DNA of 64,000 nucleotides from Piscinibacter sp. (GCA_019635485.1 JAHBZL010000021.1:1-64000), one strand, 5' to 3'; numbered from the stretch's first letter, positions 16,609-25,503 are shown. Numbers and translations are program-made. Notes: a model not told the origin generated them from the sequence alone.

Positions 16609-16753
16609 GGTTCTCCTCGAGAGCGGTGGAATCGATGGTCTCGAGCTGCTTCACGCAGGCGCGCGGCGGAAGCGGACAGGCGGCGCGACGCGGGCGAGCC
16701 GGCCGACGCTATGGCAACATGATCGGTCACAAGACAAGACCTGGGAGGGTGGA

Positions 16754-17623
16754 ATGTTCAAGACACTGGCCGCCATGCGCGGCATCGCTGTGGTGGCCCT
16801 GGCACTGCATGGCCTGATCGCCGTCGCGCAGGACGGCATGACGCCCGAGCAGCGCAAGGAGGAGTTCGCCAAGCTGCCGTGGCAGGCCGGCCCGGCGCAG
16901 GGCACGGTCGGCAGCAAGGCCACGCTCGAGGTGCCGGCGCAGTCGCGCCTGCTGCCCGAGTCCCATGGGGCGCGCTTCCTCGAGCTGACCGGCAACCTGC
17001 CCGAGCCGGGCCACACGATCCTGGTGGGCGGCAACTGGTTCGCGGTGTTCTCGTTCGCCGACATCGGCTACGTCAAGGACGACGAGAAGCTCGACCCGGA
17101 CGAGCTGCTGAAGTCGCTCAAGTCCGGCGACGGCCCGGCCAACGAGGAGCGCAGGAAGCTCGGCATCGCCCAGCTCACGACCGAAGGCTGGGCGGTGCCG
17201 CCGCACTTCGATCCGCAGACCAAGCACCTCGAATGGGGCCTGCGCCTGAAGGCCGAGGGGGACCCTCACCCGATCATCAACTACACGGTGCGCATGCTGG
17301 GCCGCAAGGGCTACGAGAACGTGGTCCTGGTGTCCGACCCGGAATCGCTGCAGCGTGACGTGGCCGAGCTGAAGGACGTGCTGAAGGGCTTCAAGTTCAA
17401 CGGGGGCGAGAGCTATGCCGAGTTCAAGCCCGGCGACCACGTGGCCGAGATCGGCCTGGGCGCGCTGGTGCTCGGCGGCGCCGCCGCGGCCGCGGTCAAG
17501 GGCGGCTGGTGGAAGAGCCTGCTGGCCCTGCTCGCCGCGGGCTGGAAACTGATCGCCGGCGCGGCTGCCGCCGCCGTGGTGGGTCTGGGCAAGCTGTTCG
17601 GACGCAAGAAGACCACGCCCTGA
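16754..17623 (+). CDS. DUF2167 family membrane protein
   Basis: A 289-aa protein. The signal sequence or first helix spans about residues 1-26. The middle domain carries the family pattern GWAVPPHFDPQTKHLEWGL followed by INYTVRMLGRKGY. The C-terminus has one or two hydrophobic helices (about 232-285) ending in GRKKTTP. DUF2167 proteins are inner-membrane proteins of unknown function. A GGGAGGGTGG ribosome site precedes the ATG. The next gene starts 20 bases later and is probably co-transcribed. Confidence 0.82.
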   Translation: MFKTLAAMRGIAVVALALHGLIAVAQDGMTPEQRKEEFAKLPWQAGPAQGTVGSKATLEVPAQSRLLPESHGARFLELTGNLPEPGHTILVGGNWFAVFSFADIGYVKDDEKLDPDELLKSLKSGDGPANEERRKLGIAQLTTEGWAVPPHFDPQTKHLEWGLRLKAEGDPHPIINYTVRMLGRKGYENVVLVSDPESLQRDVAELKDVLKGFKFNGGESYAEFKPGDHVAEIGLGALVLGGAAAAAVKGGWWKSLLALLAAGWKLIAGAAAAAVVGLGKLFGRKKTTP

Positions 17624-17643
17624 CGGTTGGCGCATTGGGCCCG

Positions 17644-18387
17644 GTGAGCACGGAGGCGGCACTGGCGCTGCTGGTCGTCGCGCTGTACCTGAAGGACTGC
17701 CTGCTGCTGCTGCGCTCCGACGAGGCGCTGATGGTCACCGGCGTCCTCGGCCGGCGCTGGCATGCCGCGTTCGGACGGCGTGACTTCACGCTCGCCGGCC
17801 GCGAGCCCTGGCTCGCCAACCCGTTCCTGCCGCACGTGCCGGTCTACCGCCTGCGCTGGTCGATGCGCGCGTCGGTCGCGGCGACATCGCCGGCCCCGCT
17901 CGGACTGCGGGCCGAGCCGCTGCTGTGGCGGCTCGCGCCGCTGGTGTGGGGCCTCTGGGCGCTGCTGTTCGTCGCGGTACCGCTGGCGGTGCTCGGCCGC
18001 TTCGGCGTCGTGGCCGTGCTCTGGCTGGTGGGACTCGTGTACGCGCATATCGTGGTGGCACTGGCGCTGGCGTGGCGCTGGCGCGTGCACTTCGGTCTGA
18101 GCGGCCGGGCGTTTGCGCTGCTGAGCTTCGAATGCCTGGTCTGCGCGCCCTACGCCGCCAACCTGGTGCGGCGGCTGTCGCTGGCGCAGACACCGCGCGA
18201 GGACTTCACGGCCGCGGCCGCGCGGCTGCTGCCGCCGGAGGCGCTGGCCAAGGTGCACCGCGAGTGCCTGGCGCGCATCGACCAGCAGCTGGAGGCCGAG
18301 CCCGAAGACAGTGCCGCGGCGGCACAGCTGCAGGCCGCGCGCCGGCGCTTCGACTCGGCACCGGCCGCGGACGACGTGGCGTCCTGA
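17644..18387 (+). CDS. Uncharacterised three-helix membrane protein
   Basis: A 247-aa protein, not recognised. It starts at GTG 17644 in the better-supported reading (VSTEAALALLVVALYLKD). Hydrophobic stretches occur at about 4-22, 98-122 and 125-150, and the soluble C-terminal part is helical (CLARIDQQLEAEPEDSAAAA). It follows the DUF2167 gene closely, with no room for a promoter, so the two probably belong together. The end converges with the next gene across 30 bases. Confidence 0.6.
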   Translation: MSTEAALALLVVALYLKDCLLLLRSDEALMVTGVLGRRWHAAFGRRDFTLAGREPWLANPFLPHVPVYRLRWSMRASVAATSPAPLGLRAEPLLWRLAPLVWGLWALLFVAVPLAVLGRFGVVAVLWLVGLVYAHIVVALALAWRWRVHFGLSGRAFALLSFECLVCAPYAANLVRRLSLAQTPREDFTAAAARLLPPEALAKVHRECLARIDQQLEAEPEDSAAAAQLQAARRRFDSAPAADDVAS

Positions 18388-18417
18388 GCGGGGCTGGACG
18401 GACCCGCCGGCGCGGCC

Positions 18418-18816
18418 TCAGCACGCCCCGACGAGACGCCGCAGCGCGGCCTGCAGCGCCGCACCGGGAGCCAGGCCCAGCCCAGCCGCCGCCGCATTGA
18501 CGTGCGAGACGATGCCCGCATCCCAGCTGTCCCACGCGTCGCCGATGCGCGCGCTGGCATGCGACACCGTACACGCCGCCACGCCGCGCTGCTGCAGCCG
18601 GGCCAGCGCCGCGATGCCGGCATCGTCCTTGCCGCCCCCGGCATCGTTGAAGACCACGAGCTGCAGCGGCACGGCCAGCGCGAACTCGGCCGAGCTGATG
18701 CCGCCATGCGAGCCCGAAACCACCACCGCGCCGCTGTCGTCCTCTTCGACGAGGGTGATCGAGTCCACGAGCAGCACGGTGCCGCCGGGACCGCGTGCCA
18801 CGGCCTTCTTCAGCAT
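18418..18816 (-). CDS. Conserved-looking small protein with SGSHGG and NDAGGGKDDAG motifs
   Basis: A 132-aa soluble protein with no recognised function. Notable segments are VVVSGSHGGISSAEFAL, VVFNDAGGGKDDAGIA and SHASARIGDAWD, then GIVSHVNAAAAGLG. Their Ser/His/Asp/Gly content and spacing look like an active or ligand site in a Rossmann-like alpha/beta fold. The chosen ATG (18816) removes an Arg-rich extension that is antisense to the neighbouring oxidoreductase. It lies 59 bases downstream of that oxidoreductase on the same strand and may share its transcript. Confidence 0.6.
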   Translation of the reverse strand: MLKKAVARGPGGTVLLVDSITLVEEDDSGAVVVSGSHGGISSAEFALAVPLQLVVFNDAGGGKDDAGIAALARLQQRGVAACTVSHASARIGDAWDSWDAGIVSHVNAAAAGLGLAPGAALQAALRRLVGAC

Positions 18817-18875
18817 GGGGTGTCGTCGCGACCGCGGGTCACGTGGGATGGCACGCACCGCGGCCGCCCCGGCCC

Positions 18876-19868
18876 TCAGGGCAGCAGCACGCTGCAGCCG
18901 GTCGTCTTGCGCGCCTCCAGGTCGCGGTGCGCCTGCGCCGCCTCGGCCAGCGGGTAGCGCTGCGCGATCGGGATCTTCACCGCGCCGCTGGCCACCATCG
19001 CGAACAGTTCGTCGGCCATCGCCTGCGTGGTCTCGGGCGAGGTGATGTGGCTGAACAGCGTCGGCCGCGTCACGTACAGCGAGCCCTTCGCCGCCAGCGT
19101 GCCGACCTCGATCGGCGCCGGCTTGCCGGAGGCGGCGCCGAAGCACGCCGCCAGGCCGAACGGGCGCAGGCAATCCAGCGAACGCGTGAAGGTGTCCTTG
19201 CCGACCGAGTCGTACACGACCTTGACGCCCCGACCGTCGGTGATCTCCTTGACGCGCGCGACGAAGTCCTCACTCTGGTAGTTGATCGCATGGCTCGCGC
19301 CGTGCTCGAGCGCCAGCGCGCACTTGGCGTCGCTGCCGGCCGTGCCGATCAGCTTCAGGCCAAGGGCGCGCGCCCACTGGCAGGCGATCAGCCCGACGCC
19401 GCCGGCCGCGGCGTGGAACAGCACGAAGTCGCCCGGCTGCAGGCCGCCCGCGGGCAGCGTCTTGCGCAGCAGGTACTGCACGGTCAGGCCCTTGAGCATC
19501 ATCGCCGCGCCGGTGTCGAAGGCGATCGCGTCGGGCAGGCGCACGACGGTGCGCGCCGACATCACGCGCAGCGTGCTGTACGAGCCGGGCACGTTGGCGG
19601 CGTAGGCCGCCCGGTCGCCGGCCTTCAGGTGCGTGACGCCCTCGCCGACGGCCTCGACGATGCCGGCCCCCTCGGCGCCGAGCGCCAGCGGCAGCGGATT
19701 CGGGTAGGTGCCGGTGCGGTGGTAGACGTCGATGAAGTTGATGCCGCAGGCCTGGTGGCGGATGCGGATCTCGCCCGGCCCGGGATCCCCGACCTCGACT
19801 TCGTCAAGATGGATGTTCTCGGGGCCGCCGAAGGCGGCGACGCGGGCGACAAGGGCTTTCTGGGGCAT
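18876..19868 (-). CDS. Quinone oxidoreductase, zinc-independent MDR family (QorA-like)
   Basis: A 330-aa NADPH-dependent quinone or enone reductase. The nucleotide-binding signature HAAAGGVGLIACQWARALG lies near residues 145-163, with TAGSDAKCALALEHGA after it. The N-terminus MPQKALVARVAAFGGPENI fits the QorA subfamily, and no zinc-binding cysteines are seen. The start at 19868 is preferred over longer in-frame options that read through the neighbour's promoter. It is divergent from the DUF2007 gene across 64 bases. Family length about 325 agrees. Confidence 0.9.
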   Translation of the reverse strand: MPQKALVARVAAFGGPENIHLDEVEVGDPGPGEIRIRHQACGINFIDVYHRTGTYPNPLPLALGAEGAGIVEAVGEGVTHLKAGDRAAYAANVPGSYSTLRVMSARTVVRLPDAIAFDTGAAMMLKGLTVQYLLRKTLPAGGLQPGDFVLFHAAAGGVGLIACQWARALGLKLIGTAGSDAKCALALEHGASHAINYQSEDFVARVKEITDGRGVKVVYDSVGKDTFTRSLDCLRPFGLAACFGAASGKPAPIEVGTLAAKGSLYVTRPTLFSHITSPETTQAMADELFAMVASGAVKIPIAQRYPLAEAAQAHRDLEARKTTGCSVLLP

Positions 19869-19932
19869 GGGACGGTCCTCTGACGGCAGGAAACGGTTCT
19901 CCGCTATCGTGCCAGTGTTTGCCGCCTCCCGC

Positions 19933-20241
19933 ATGCGCCGCCTCGTCCCCGCCCCCAACCTCGCCCTGGCCACGCTGTGGGCCGACATGCTGACCCACGC
20001 CGGCATCGAGGCCACGGTGCAGCGCGCCTACGCCAGCAGCATCGCCGGCGAGCTGCCGCCGGACCAGGCCCTGCCCGAGGTCTGGGTCAGCGACGACGAG
20101 CAGCTCGAATCCGCCCGGGTGCTGCTCGCGCAACTGCGCCGCCCGACCTGGCGCCACTGGCGCTGCCCGGGCTGCGCCGAAACGATCGACGGGCCGTTCG
20201 AGCAGTGCTGGAACTGCGGCGCCGCGATGCCCCCCGCATGA
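19933..20241 (+). CDS. DUF2007 domain protein with C-terminal zinc ribbon
   Basis: A 102-aa protein. Residues 1-70 match the DUF2007 (putative signal-transducing) fold: MRRLVPAPNLALATLWADML and VWVSDDEQLESAR. A C-terminal pair of CxxC motifs (CPGC at about 81-84 and CWNC at about 94-97) forms a likely zinc ribbon. It overlaps the DMT transporter gene by four bases and is likely co-translated. Its function is unknown; DUF2007 is related to PII-like folds. No clear ribosome site is seen. Confidence 0.75.
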   Translation: MRRLVPAPNLALATLWADMLTHAGIEATVQRAYASSIAGELPPDQALPEVWVSDDEQLESARVLLAQLRRPTWRHWRCPGCAETIDGPFEQCWNCGAAMPPA

Positions 20242-21167
20242 CGACCCGCCTGACCCCGACAATCGCCCTGCTGCTGACGCTGCCGCCGCTGCTGTGGGCG
20301 GGCAACGCGGTGGTCGGCCGCGCGCTGGTCGGCAGCGTGCCGCCGCTGGCGCTGAACGCGCTGCGCTGGCTGCTCGCGCTGGCCCTGCTGCTGCCGCTCG
20401 GCTGGCGCGCCTGGCACACGCGCGGCGCGCTGCGCGAGCGCTGGCCGCACCTCGCGCTGCTCGGCCTGGTCGGCGTCGGCAGCTACAACGCGCTGCAATA
20501 CCTCGCGGTGCAGACCAGCACGCCGCTGAACGTGACGCTGATCGCCGCCAGCGCACCGGTGTGGATGCTGCTGGTCGGCGCCCTCTTCTACCGCGAGCCG
20601 CCGACGCGCCGCCAGCTGGCCGGCGCGGTGCTGTCGCTGGCCGGCGTGGCGCTGGTGCTGTCGCGCGGCCGCTGGCAGGTGCTGCGCGACGTGCACTTCG
20701 TGCCGGGCGACCTGTACATGCTGGTGGCCATCGCCGCCTGGTCCGTCTACAGCTGGATGCTGGCGCGGCCGCCGGAGTCCATGCGCGGCGAGCAGCGGCC
20801 GCACTGGAACTGGGCCGAGTTCCTGTGCGTGCAGGTGGTGTTCGGCAGCGCCTGGGCCACGCTGGCGGCCGGGGCGGAGGCCGTGGTCGCGCCGGCGCCG
20901 ATCGTGTGGTCGCCGGGCGTGCTCGCGGCGCTGCTGTACGTCGCGATCGGCCCGTCGCTGATCGCCTACCGCTGCTGGGGGCTCGGCGTCGCGACGGTCG
21001 GCCCGGCGGTCGCGGCCTTCTTCTCCAACCTCACGCCGGTGTTCGCCGGGCTGCTCTCGGCGGCACTGCTGGGCGACCTCCCGCGCTGGTACCACGCCGG
21101 CGCGTTCGCGCTGATCGCGGCCGGCATCGTGGTGTCGTCCTGGCCGCGTCAGCGGCCCGGCACCTGA
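20238..21167 (+). CDS. EamA/DMT-superfamily exporter
   Basis: A 309-aa inner-membrane protein with about ten transmembrane helices in two EamA repeats (first about 10-140, second about 155-300). It carries family hallmarks such as LPPLLWAGNAVVGRALVG and SNLTPVFAGLLSAALLG. It probably exports a small metabolite, with substrate unknown. The start is fixed by the ATGA overlap with the DUF2007 gene. Its last 19 bases overlap the end of the convergent response-regulator gene. Confidence 0.88.
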   Translation: MTTRLTPTIALLLTLPPLLWAGNAVVGRALVGSVPPLALNALRWLLALALLLPLGWRAWHTRGALRERWPHLALLGLVGVGSYNALQYLAVQTSTPLNVTLIAASAPVWMLLVGALFYREPPTRRQLAGAVLSLAGVALVLSRGRWQVLRDVHFVPGDLYMLVAIAAWSVYSWMLARPPESMRGEQRPHWNWAEFLCVQVVFGSAWATLAAGAEAVVAPAPIVWSPGVLAALLYVAIGPSLIAYRCWGLGVATVGPAVAAFFSNLTPVFAGLLSAALLGDLPRWYHAGAFALIAAGIVVSSWPRQRPGT

Positions 21168-21595
21168 TTCAGCAGCAGCCAGTAGCTGCCCAGGTCGCGC
21201 GCGGCCTGCACGAAGTTCTCGAAATCCACCGGCTTGACGATGTAGCTGTTCACGCCGAGCTGGTAGCTCTCGACCAGGTCGCGCTGCTCCTTCGACGAGG
21301 TCAGCATCACGATCGGAATGGCGCGGGTGCGCTCGTCGGCCTTCAGGCGCGCCAGCACCTCGAGGCCATCGACCTTGGGCAGCTTCAGGTCCAGCAGCAC
21401 CAGGCGCGGCGCGTCCTCGATGCGCCGGTGCGCATACGCGCCCTCGCAGAACAGGAATTCGAGCGCCTCGGCGCCGTCGCGCGCGACGTGGACCTGGTTG
21501 GCGATGTTCGCCTTGCGCAGTCCGCGCAGCGTCATCTCCAGGTCGAGCGGGTTGTCCTCGACGATCAGGATCTCGAACGCGCCGGCGATCGTCAT
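21149..21595 (-). CDS. Single-domain response regulator (Rcp1/CheY-like receiver)
   Basis: A 148-aa receiver domain without an output domain. The phospho-acceptor is Asp69 in LVLLDLKLP; acidic residues in LIVEDNPLD, Thr/Ser in VMLTSS and Lys in IVKPVDF complete the site. It is of the Rcp1-type subfamily, normally partnered with PAS or phytochrome kinases. The ATG overlaps the stop of the kinase gene, so the kinase is the evident partner. The output must be another protein or a phosphorelay. Confidence 0.92.
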   Translation of the reverse strand: MTIAGAFEILIVEDNPLDLEMTLRGLRKANIANQVHVARDGAEALEFLFCEGAYAHRRIEDAPRLVLLDLKLPKVDGLEVLARLKADERTRAIPIVMLTSSKEQRDLVESYQLGVNSYIVKPVDFENFVQAARDLGSYWLLLNQVPGR

Positions 21596-23604
21596 GCCTG
21601 CTCTCCGGGGAGCGTGAAATGGAAGCTCGCGCCGCGGCCCGGCTCGCCCTGCGCGCGCACGCGGCCGCCATGGCGCTGCACGATGCGCTGCACGATCGCC
21701 AGCCCGACGCCGGTGCCCTCGAACTCGTCGGCGCGGTGCAGCCGTTCGAACACGCCGAACAGCTTGTGCACGTAGCGCATGTCGAAGCCGACGCCGTTGT
21801 CGCGCACGAAGTACTCGGGCGTCCCGTCCACCTGCGCGCAGCCCACCTCGATGCGCGCCGGCGTGCGCTGGCGGGAGTACTTGATCGCGTTGGACAGCAG
21901 GTTGACCCAGACCTGGCGCAGCAGCGCCGGGTCCGCGTCGCAGCCGGGCAGCTCGCCCACCTGGAGCTCGACCTCGCGGCCGGCATACTGGTGCGCCAGG
22001 CTGTCGAAGGCATGCCGGACGAGCGCCGCGCAGTCGACCGGGCGCCGGTTCATCGACGCCCGGTTCAGGCGCGCGAAGTCGAGCAGGTCGTCGATCAGGT
22101 GCCCCATCTTCTGCGCCGTCTCGCGGATGATCGCCAGATGGCGCCGCGCGTCGTCGGGCAGGGCCGGACCATGGTCCTCGATGAGCGCCTGCGAGAAGCC
22201 GTCGAGCGCACGCAGCGGCGCGCGCAGGTCGTGCGAGACCGAGTAGCTGAACGCCTCCAGCTCGCGCACCGCCTCCTGGAGCTGCGCGGTGCGTTCGGCG
22301 ACGCGCTGCTCGAGCTCGTCGTTCAGGCGCGCCAGTTCCTCCTCGTCGCGCCGGCGCTGCGTCACGTCGCTGCACTGGATCACGCCGAACAGCGGCTGGC
22401 CCTGCGGATCGTCGACCCGCGAGCCGCTGTAGCTGAACACCTTGTGCCAGTCGTCGCGCCGCTGGTGCACGCGCAGCTCGACCTGGCGCAGCACCTGCCC
22501 GCGCATCACGCTGGACAGCGGCCAGTCGGCCGGGTCCAGCAGCGTGCCGTCGAGGCGGCGCAGCTCGAACAGCGCCAGCGCCTTCTCGAGCGTCAGGCCG
22601 CGGGCCTCCGCGTCCTGCAGCCCGTGCATCGCCAGCGCGGCGGCGTTCCACTCGACCAGCTGCCCGACGGCGGAACAGACCACCAGCCCCTCGGTCATGT
22701 TCGCCACCACTGCCGCGAGCTGGGTCCGGCTCTCGACCAGCGCACGCTCGATGCGCTTGCGCTCGGTGATGTCGGCGATGGTGCCGTGCCAGACGATCGC
22801 GCCGTCACTCTCGCGCACCGGGACGGAGTGGCCTTCGATCCATAGTTCGCGCCCGTCCGGCGGGCACATGCGGAACTCGGCGCGCCACGGTGTCATGTCC
22901 CGTGCCGACAGATCGATCGAGGCGGCGATCGGGCCGACGTCCTCCGGGTGCACCATCGCGAACACGGGCCCCGCGTCGGCCATCACGGTGCCTTCCGGCA
23001 GGCGGTACAGCGCCTCGATGCGCCGGCCGCCGTAGGGAAACGACAGCTCGCCGTTCGGGCCGCGCCGGAAGGTGTGCAGCACGCTCGGCGCCACCGCGGC
23101 CATCGCGGCGATGCGCTGCTGCTCGGCGAGCAGCGCATCCTGCGCCCGCCGGCGTTCGGTGATGTCCTCGGCGATGCCGGTGACACGCGCCAGTGGCGGG
23201 CGCATGCCGTCCGGCACATGGCCGCAGTCGTGGATCCAGCGCACGCCGCCATCGGGCCGCACGATGCGGTACTCGCAGTCGAACGTGAACCGGTCGGGGT
23301 CCGCGAGCCAGCGGCCGAAGGATTCGATCACCTGCGGCCGGTCCTCCGGATGGATCGCCTCGGTCCACAGCCGCGCGTTGTCGTACAGCGCCTGCGCCGG
23401 CCGACCCCAGACCGACTCGAAGGCCGGGCTCACGAAAGGCACGCGCTCGTGCGGCAGCAGATCGAGCACCCACAGCACGTGGCGTTCGGTGCCGGCGAAC
23501 TGCAGGAACAGCTCGGCCATCTCCTGGACGGCAGCGGGGGAGAGGTCCTCCCGCTGCGGGCGCTCTCCCGGCATCAGACCCCTGAACTGCGGCTCGATGT
23601 TCAT
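21592..23604 (-). CDS. Sensor histidine kinase with three PAS domains
   Basis: A 670-aa kinase with no obvious transmembrane helix, so probably cytoplasmic. Three PAS/PAC units are visible: about 30-150 (ending VTGIAEDITERRRAQ), about 160-285 (ending IADITERKRIE) and about 290-415 (ending CSDVTQRRRDE). A coiled coil and an H-box SHDLRAPLRA follow, then N-box NLLSNAIKYS, DNGVGFD, and G-box GTGVGLAIVQ. It resembles phytochrome-like kinases that signal to Rcp1-type receivers. No chlorophore or heme cysteine can be assigned. It overlaps the receiver gene by four bases. A GATAAT box lies about 46 bases upstream. Confidence 0.92.
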   Translation of the reverse strand: MNIEPQFRGLMPGERPQREDLSPAAVQEMAELFLQFAGTERHVLWVLDLLPHERVPFVSPAFESVWGRPAQALYDNARLWTEAIHPEDRPQVIESFGRWLADPDRFTFDCEYRIVRPDGGVRWIHDCGHVPDGMRPPLARVTGIAEDITERRRAQDALLAEQQRIAAMAAVAPSVLHTFRRGPNGELSFPYGGRRIEALYRLPEGTVMADAGPVFAMVHPEDVGPIAASIDLSARDMTPWRAEFRMCPPDGRELWIEGHSVPVRESDGAIVWHGTIADITERKRIERALVESRTQLAAVVANMTEGLVVCSAVGQLVEWNAAALAMHGLQDAEARGLTLEKALALFELRRLDGTLLDPADWPLSSVMRGQVLRQVELRVHQRRDDWHKVFSYSGSRVDDPQGQPLFGVIQCSDVTQRRRDEEELARLNDELEQRVAERTAQLQEAVRELEAFSYSVSHDLRAPLRALDGFSQALIEDHGPALPDDARRHLAIIRETAQKMGHLIDDLLDFARLNRASMNRRPVDCAALVRHAFDSLAHQYAGREVELQVGELPGCDADPALLRQVWVNLLSNAIKYSRQRTPARIEVGCAQVDGTPEYFVRDNGVGFDMRYVHKLFGVFERLHRADEFEGTGVGLAIVQRIVQRHGGRVRAQGEPGRGASFHFTLPGEQA

Positions 23605-23714
23605 GCCCGTCGCGCTCGGCTGCGTGGACTGAGCGCGGCCGGCCGGGCCATTATCCCGAACGCCCGGGCGGCGCCGGCAGCGGGGTTACGCGAATCGCCG
23701 CCGCGGACGCGCCG

Positions 23715-24503
23715 TCAGAACGTGCCCGGGTAGCCGCCGCCGTCCAGCAGGATGTTCTGGCCCGTCAGGTAGGACGCGTGCGCGCTGCAGAGAAAGGCGC
23801 AGAACGCGCCGAACTCGGCCGGTGTGCCCAGGCGGTTCGCCGGGATGGCGGCGCGGCGCTTGTCCAGCACCTCCTCCACGCTCTGCCCGGTCTTCGCGGC
23901 GGTGGCCTGGGTGGTGGTGCGCACCCGGTCGGTGTCGAACCAGCCGGGCAGCAGGTTGTTGACCGTCACGTTGGCGCCGGCCAGCCGGCGCTGGCGCGCC
24001 AGGCCGGCGACGAAGCCGGTCAGCCCGCTGCGCGCCCCGTTCGAGAGGCCCAGCGTGTCGATCGGCGCCTTCACCGCGCCCGAGGTGATGTTGATCACCC
24101 GGCCGTAGCCACGCGAAGCCATCGCGTCGACGGTGGCCTTCATCAGCTCGATCGGGGTCAGCATGTTCGCGTCCACCGCCTTGATCCAGGCGTCGCGGTC
24201 CCAGTCACGGAAATCGCCGGGCGGCGGGCCGCCGGCGTTGTTGACCAGGATGTCGACCTGCGGGCAGGCCGCCAGCGCCGCCGCGCGGCCGGCCGGCGTG
24301 GTGATGTCGCCCGCCACCGTGCGCACCTCGACACCGGGCGCCGCGGCGCGGATCTCCGCCGCCGTCGCCTCCAGCGCCTCGGCACCGCGCGCGGTGATGA
24401 CGAGGTTCACGCCCTCGCCGGCCAGCGCCACGGCGCAGCCCTTGCCCAGCCCCTTGCTGGCCGCGCACACCAGCGCCCAGCGCCCCTTGATTCCCAGGTC
24501 CAT
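23715..24503 (-). CDS. SDR-family oxidoreductase-like protein lacking the YxxxK motif
   Basis: A 262-aa Rossmann protein. The dinucleotide site CAASKGLGKGCAVAL replaces the usual TGxxxGxG. NNAGGPPPG is present, as is the catalytic-type Ser in INITSGAV. Where YxxxK should follow, the sequence is LGLSNGARSGLTG, with no Tyr or Lys. The C-terminal ILLDGGGYPGTF is typical of SDRs. The loss of YxxxK means either a distinct subfamily mechanism or a non-catalytic role. The gene sits 19 bases downstream of a DMT transporter on the same strand. Confidence 0.88.
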   Translation of the reverse strand: MDLGIKGRWALVCAASKGLGKGCAVALAGEGVNLVITARGAEALEATAAEIRAAAPGVEVRTVAGDITTPAGRAAALAACPQVDILVNNAGGPPPGDFRDWDRDAWIKAVDANMLTPIELMKATVDAMASRGYGRVINITSGAVKAPIDTLGLSNGARSGLTGFVAGLARQRRLAGANVTVNNLLPGWFDTDRVRTTTQATAAKTGQSVEEVLDKRRAAIPANRLGTPAEFGAFCAFLCSAHASYLTGQNILLDGGGYPGTF

Positions 24504-24522
24504 CGCTTGCTCCTTCTCGTGG

Positions 24523-25437
24523 TCAGCGCCAGCGCGCCAGCAGCCAGATGCCGCCCAGCACCAGCAGGGTCCCGGCGGCGACCCAGGCGGTGAACGGCTC
24601 GCCCAGGATCAGCACGCCCATCAGGATGGTCGACATCGGGCCGATCATGCCGGTCTGCGCCGCCAGCGTCGGCCCGATGCGCTCGATCGCCATCATCACC
24701 ATCAGCACCGGCGCGAAGGTGCAGGCCGTCGCGTTCAGCACCGACAGCCAGAGCACCGCCGGCGCCACCTCGGTGGCCGCCGACAGCGGGCGCAGCAGCA
24801 CGAACTGCCCGATGCACAGCACGCAGGCGACGGTGGTGGCCAGCCCGGTCAGGCGCAGCGAACCGAGCCGCTTGACGACCTCGCCGCTGTAGACCAGGTA
24901 GACCGCGTAGCTGATCGCGCTGGCGAACACGAGCGCGGCGCCGAGCGCGACGTTCGCACCCTCCAGGCGCAGCTCGTGGCCGAACACCAGCAGCACGCCC
25001 GCGTAGCTCACCGCCAGCGCGGCCAGCTGCCGCACGCCGACCCGGCGCTTGAACAGCACCCAGCCGAGCAGCAGCACCAGCGTCGGATTCAGGTACAGCA
25101 CGAGGCGCTCGAAGCTCGCCGTCACGTAGGCGAGCCCGGCGAAGTCGAGGAAGCTGGCCAGGTAGTAGCCGGTGAAGCCGAGGCCCAGCACCGCCAGGCG
25201 GTCGTGCCAGGTCAGCGCCGCCTGGCCGCGCCCGGCCCACCAGGCGAGTGCGACGAACAGCGGCAGCGCGAACAGCATGCGCAGCATGATCAGCGTCACC
25301 GCGTCGACGCCGTGCCGGTAGGCGAGCTTGACGATGATGGCCTTGCCGGAGAACGCGATCGCGCCGAGAGAGGCGAGCAGCAGCCCGGGCAGCGGCGATT
25401 CGGTACGAGGGTCGGCCGCGAGGGCAGATGAGCGCAT
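24523..25437 (-). CDS. EamA/DMT-superfamily exporter
   Basis: A 304-aa inner-membrane protein with about ten helices in two EamA repeats (LGAIAFSGKAIIVKLAYRHG near the start; a second repeat from about 165). A second ATG 12 bases upstream (25449) is also possible; neither has a clear ribosome site. It is followed by the SDR gene at 19 bases, probably on one transcript. Substrate unknown. It is divergent from psd across about 105 bases. Confidence 0.87.
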   Translation of the reverse strand: MRSSALAADPRTESPLPGLLLASLGAIAFSGKAIIVKLAYRHGVDAVTLIMLRMLFALPLFVALAWWAGRGQAALTWHDRLAVLGLGFTGYYLASFLDFAGLAYVTASFERLVLYLNPTLVLLLGWVLFKRRVGVRQLAALAVSYAGVLLVFGHELRLEGANVALGAALVFASAISYAVYLVYSGEVVKRLGSLRLTGLATTVACVLCIGQFVLLRPLSAATEVAPAVLWLSVLNATACTFAPVLMVMMAIERIGPTLAAQTGMIGPMSTILMGVLILGEPFTAWVAAGTLLVLGGIWLLARWR

Positions 25438-25503
25438 GGGTCGGCGCATTCTACGGAGCACGCCCCTTCCCGCCCGGCTGCGGGGCCACCCGGGGCCGGC
25501 TCC

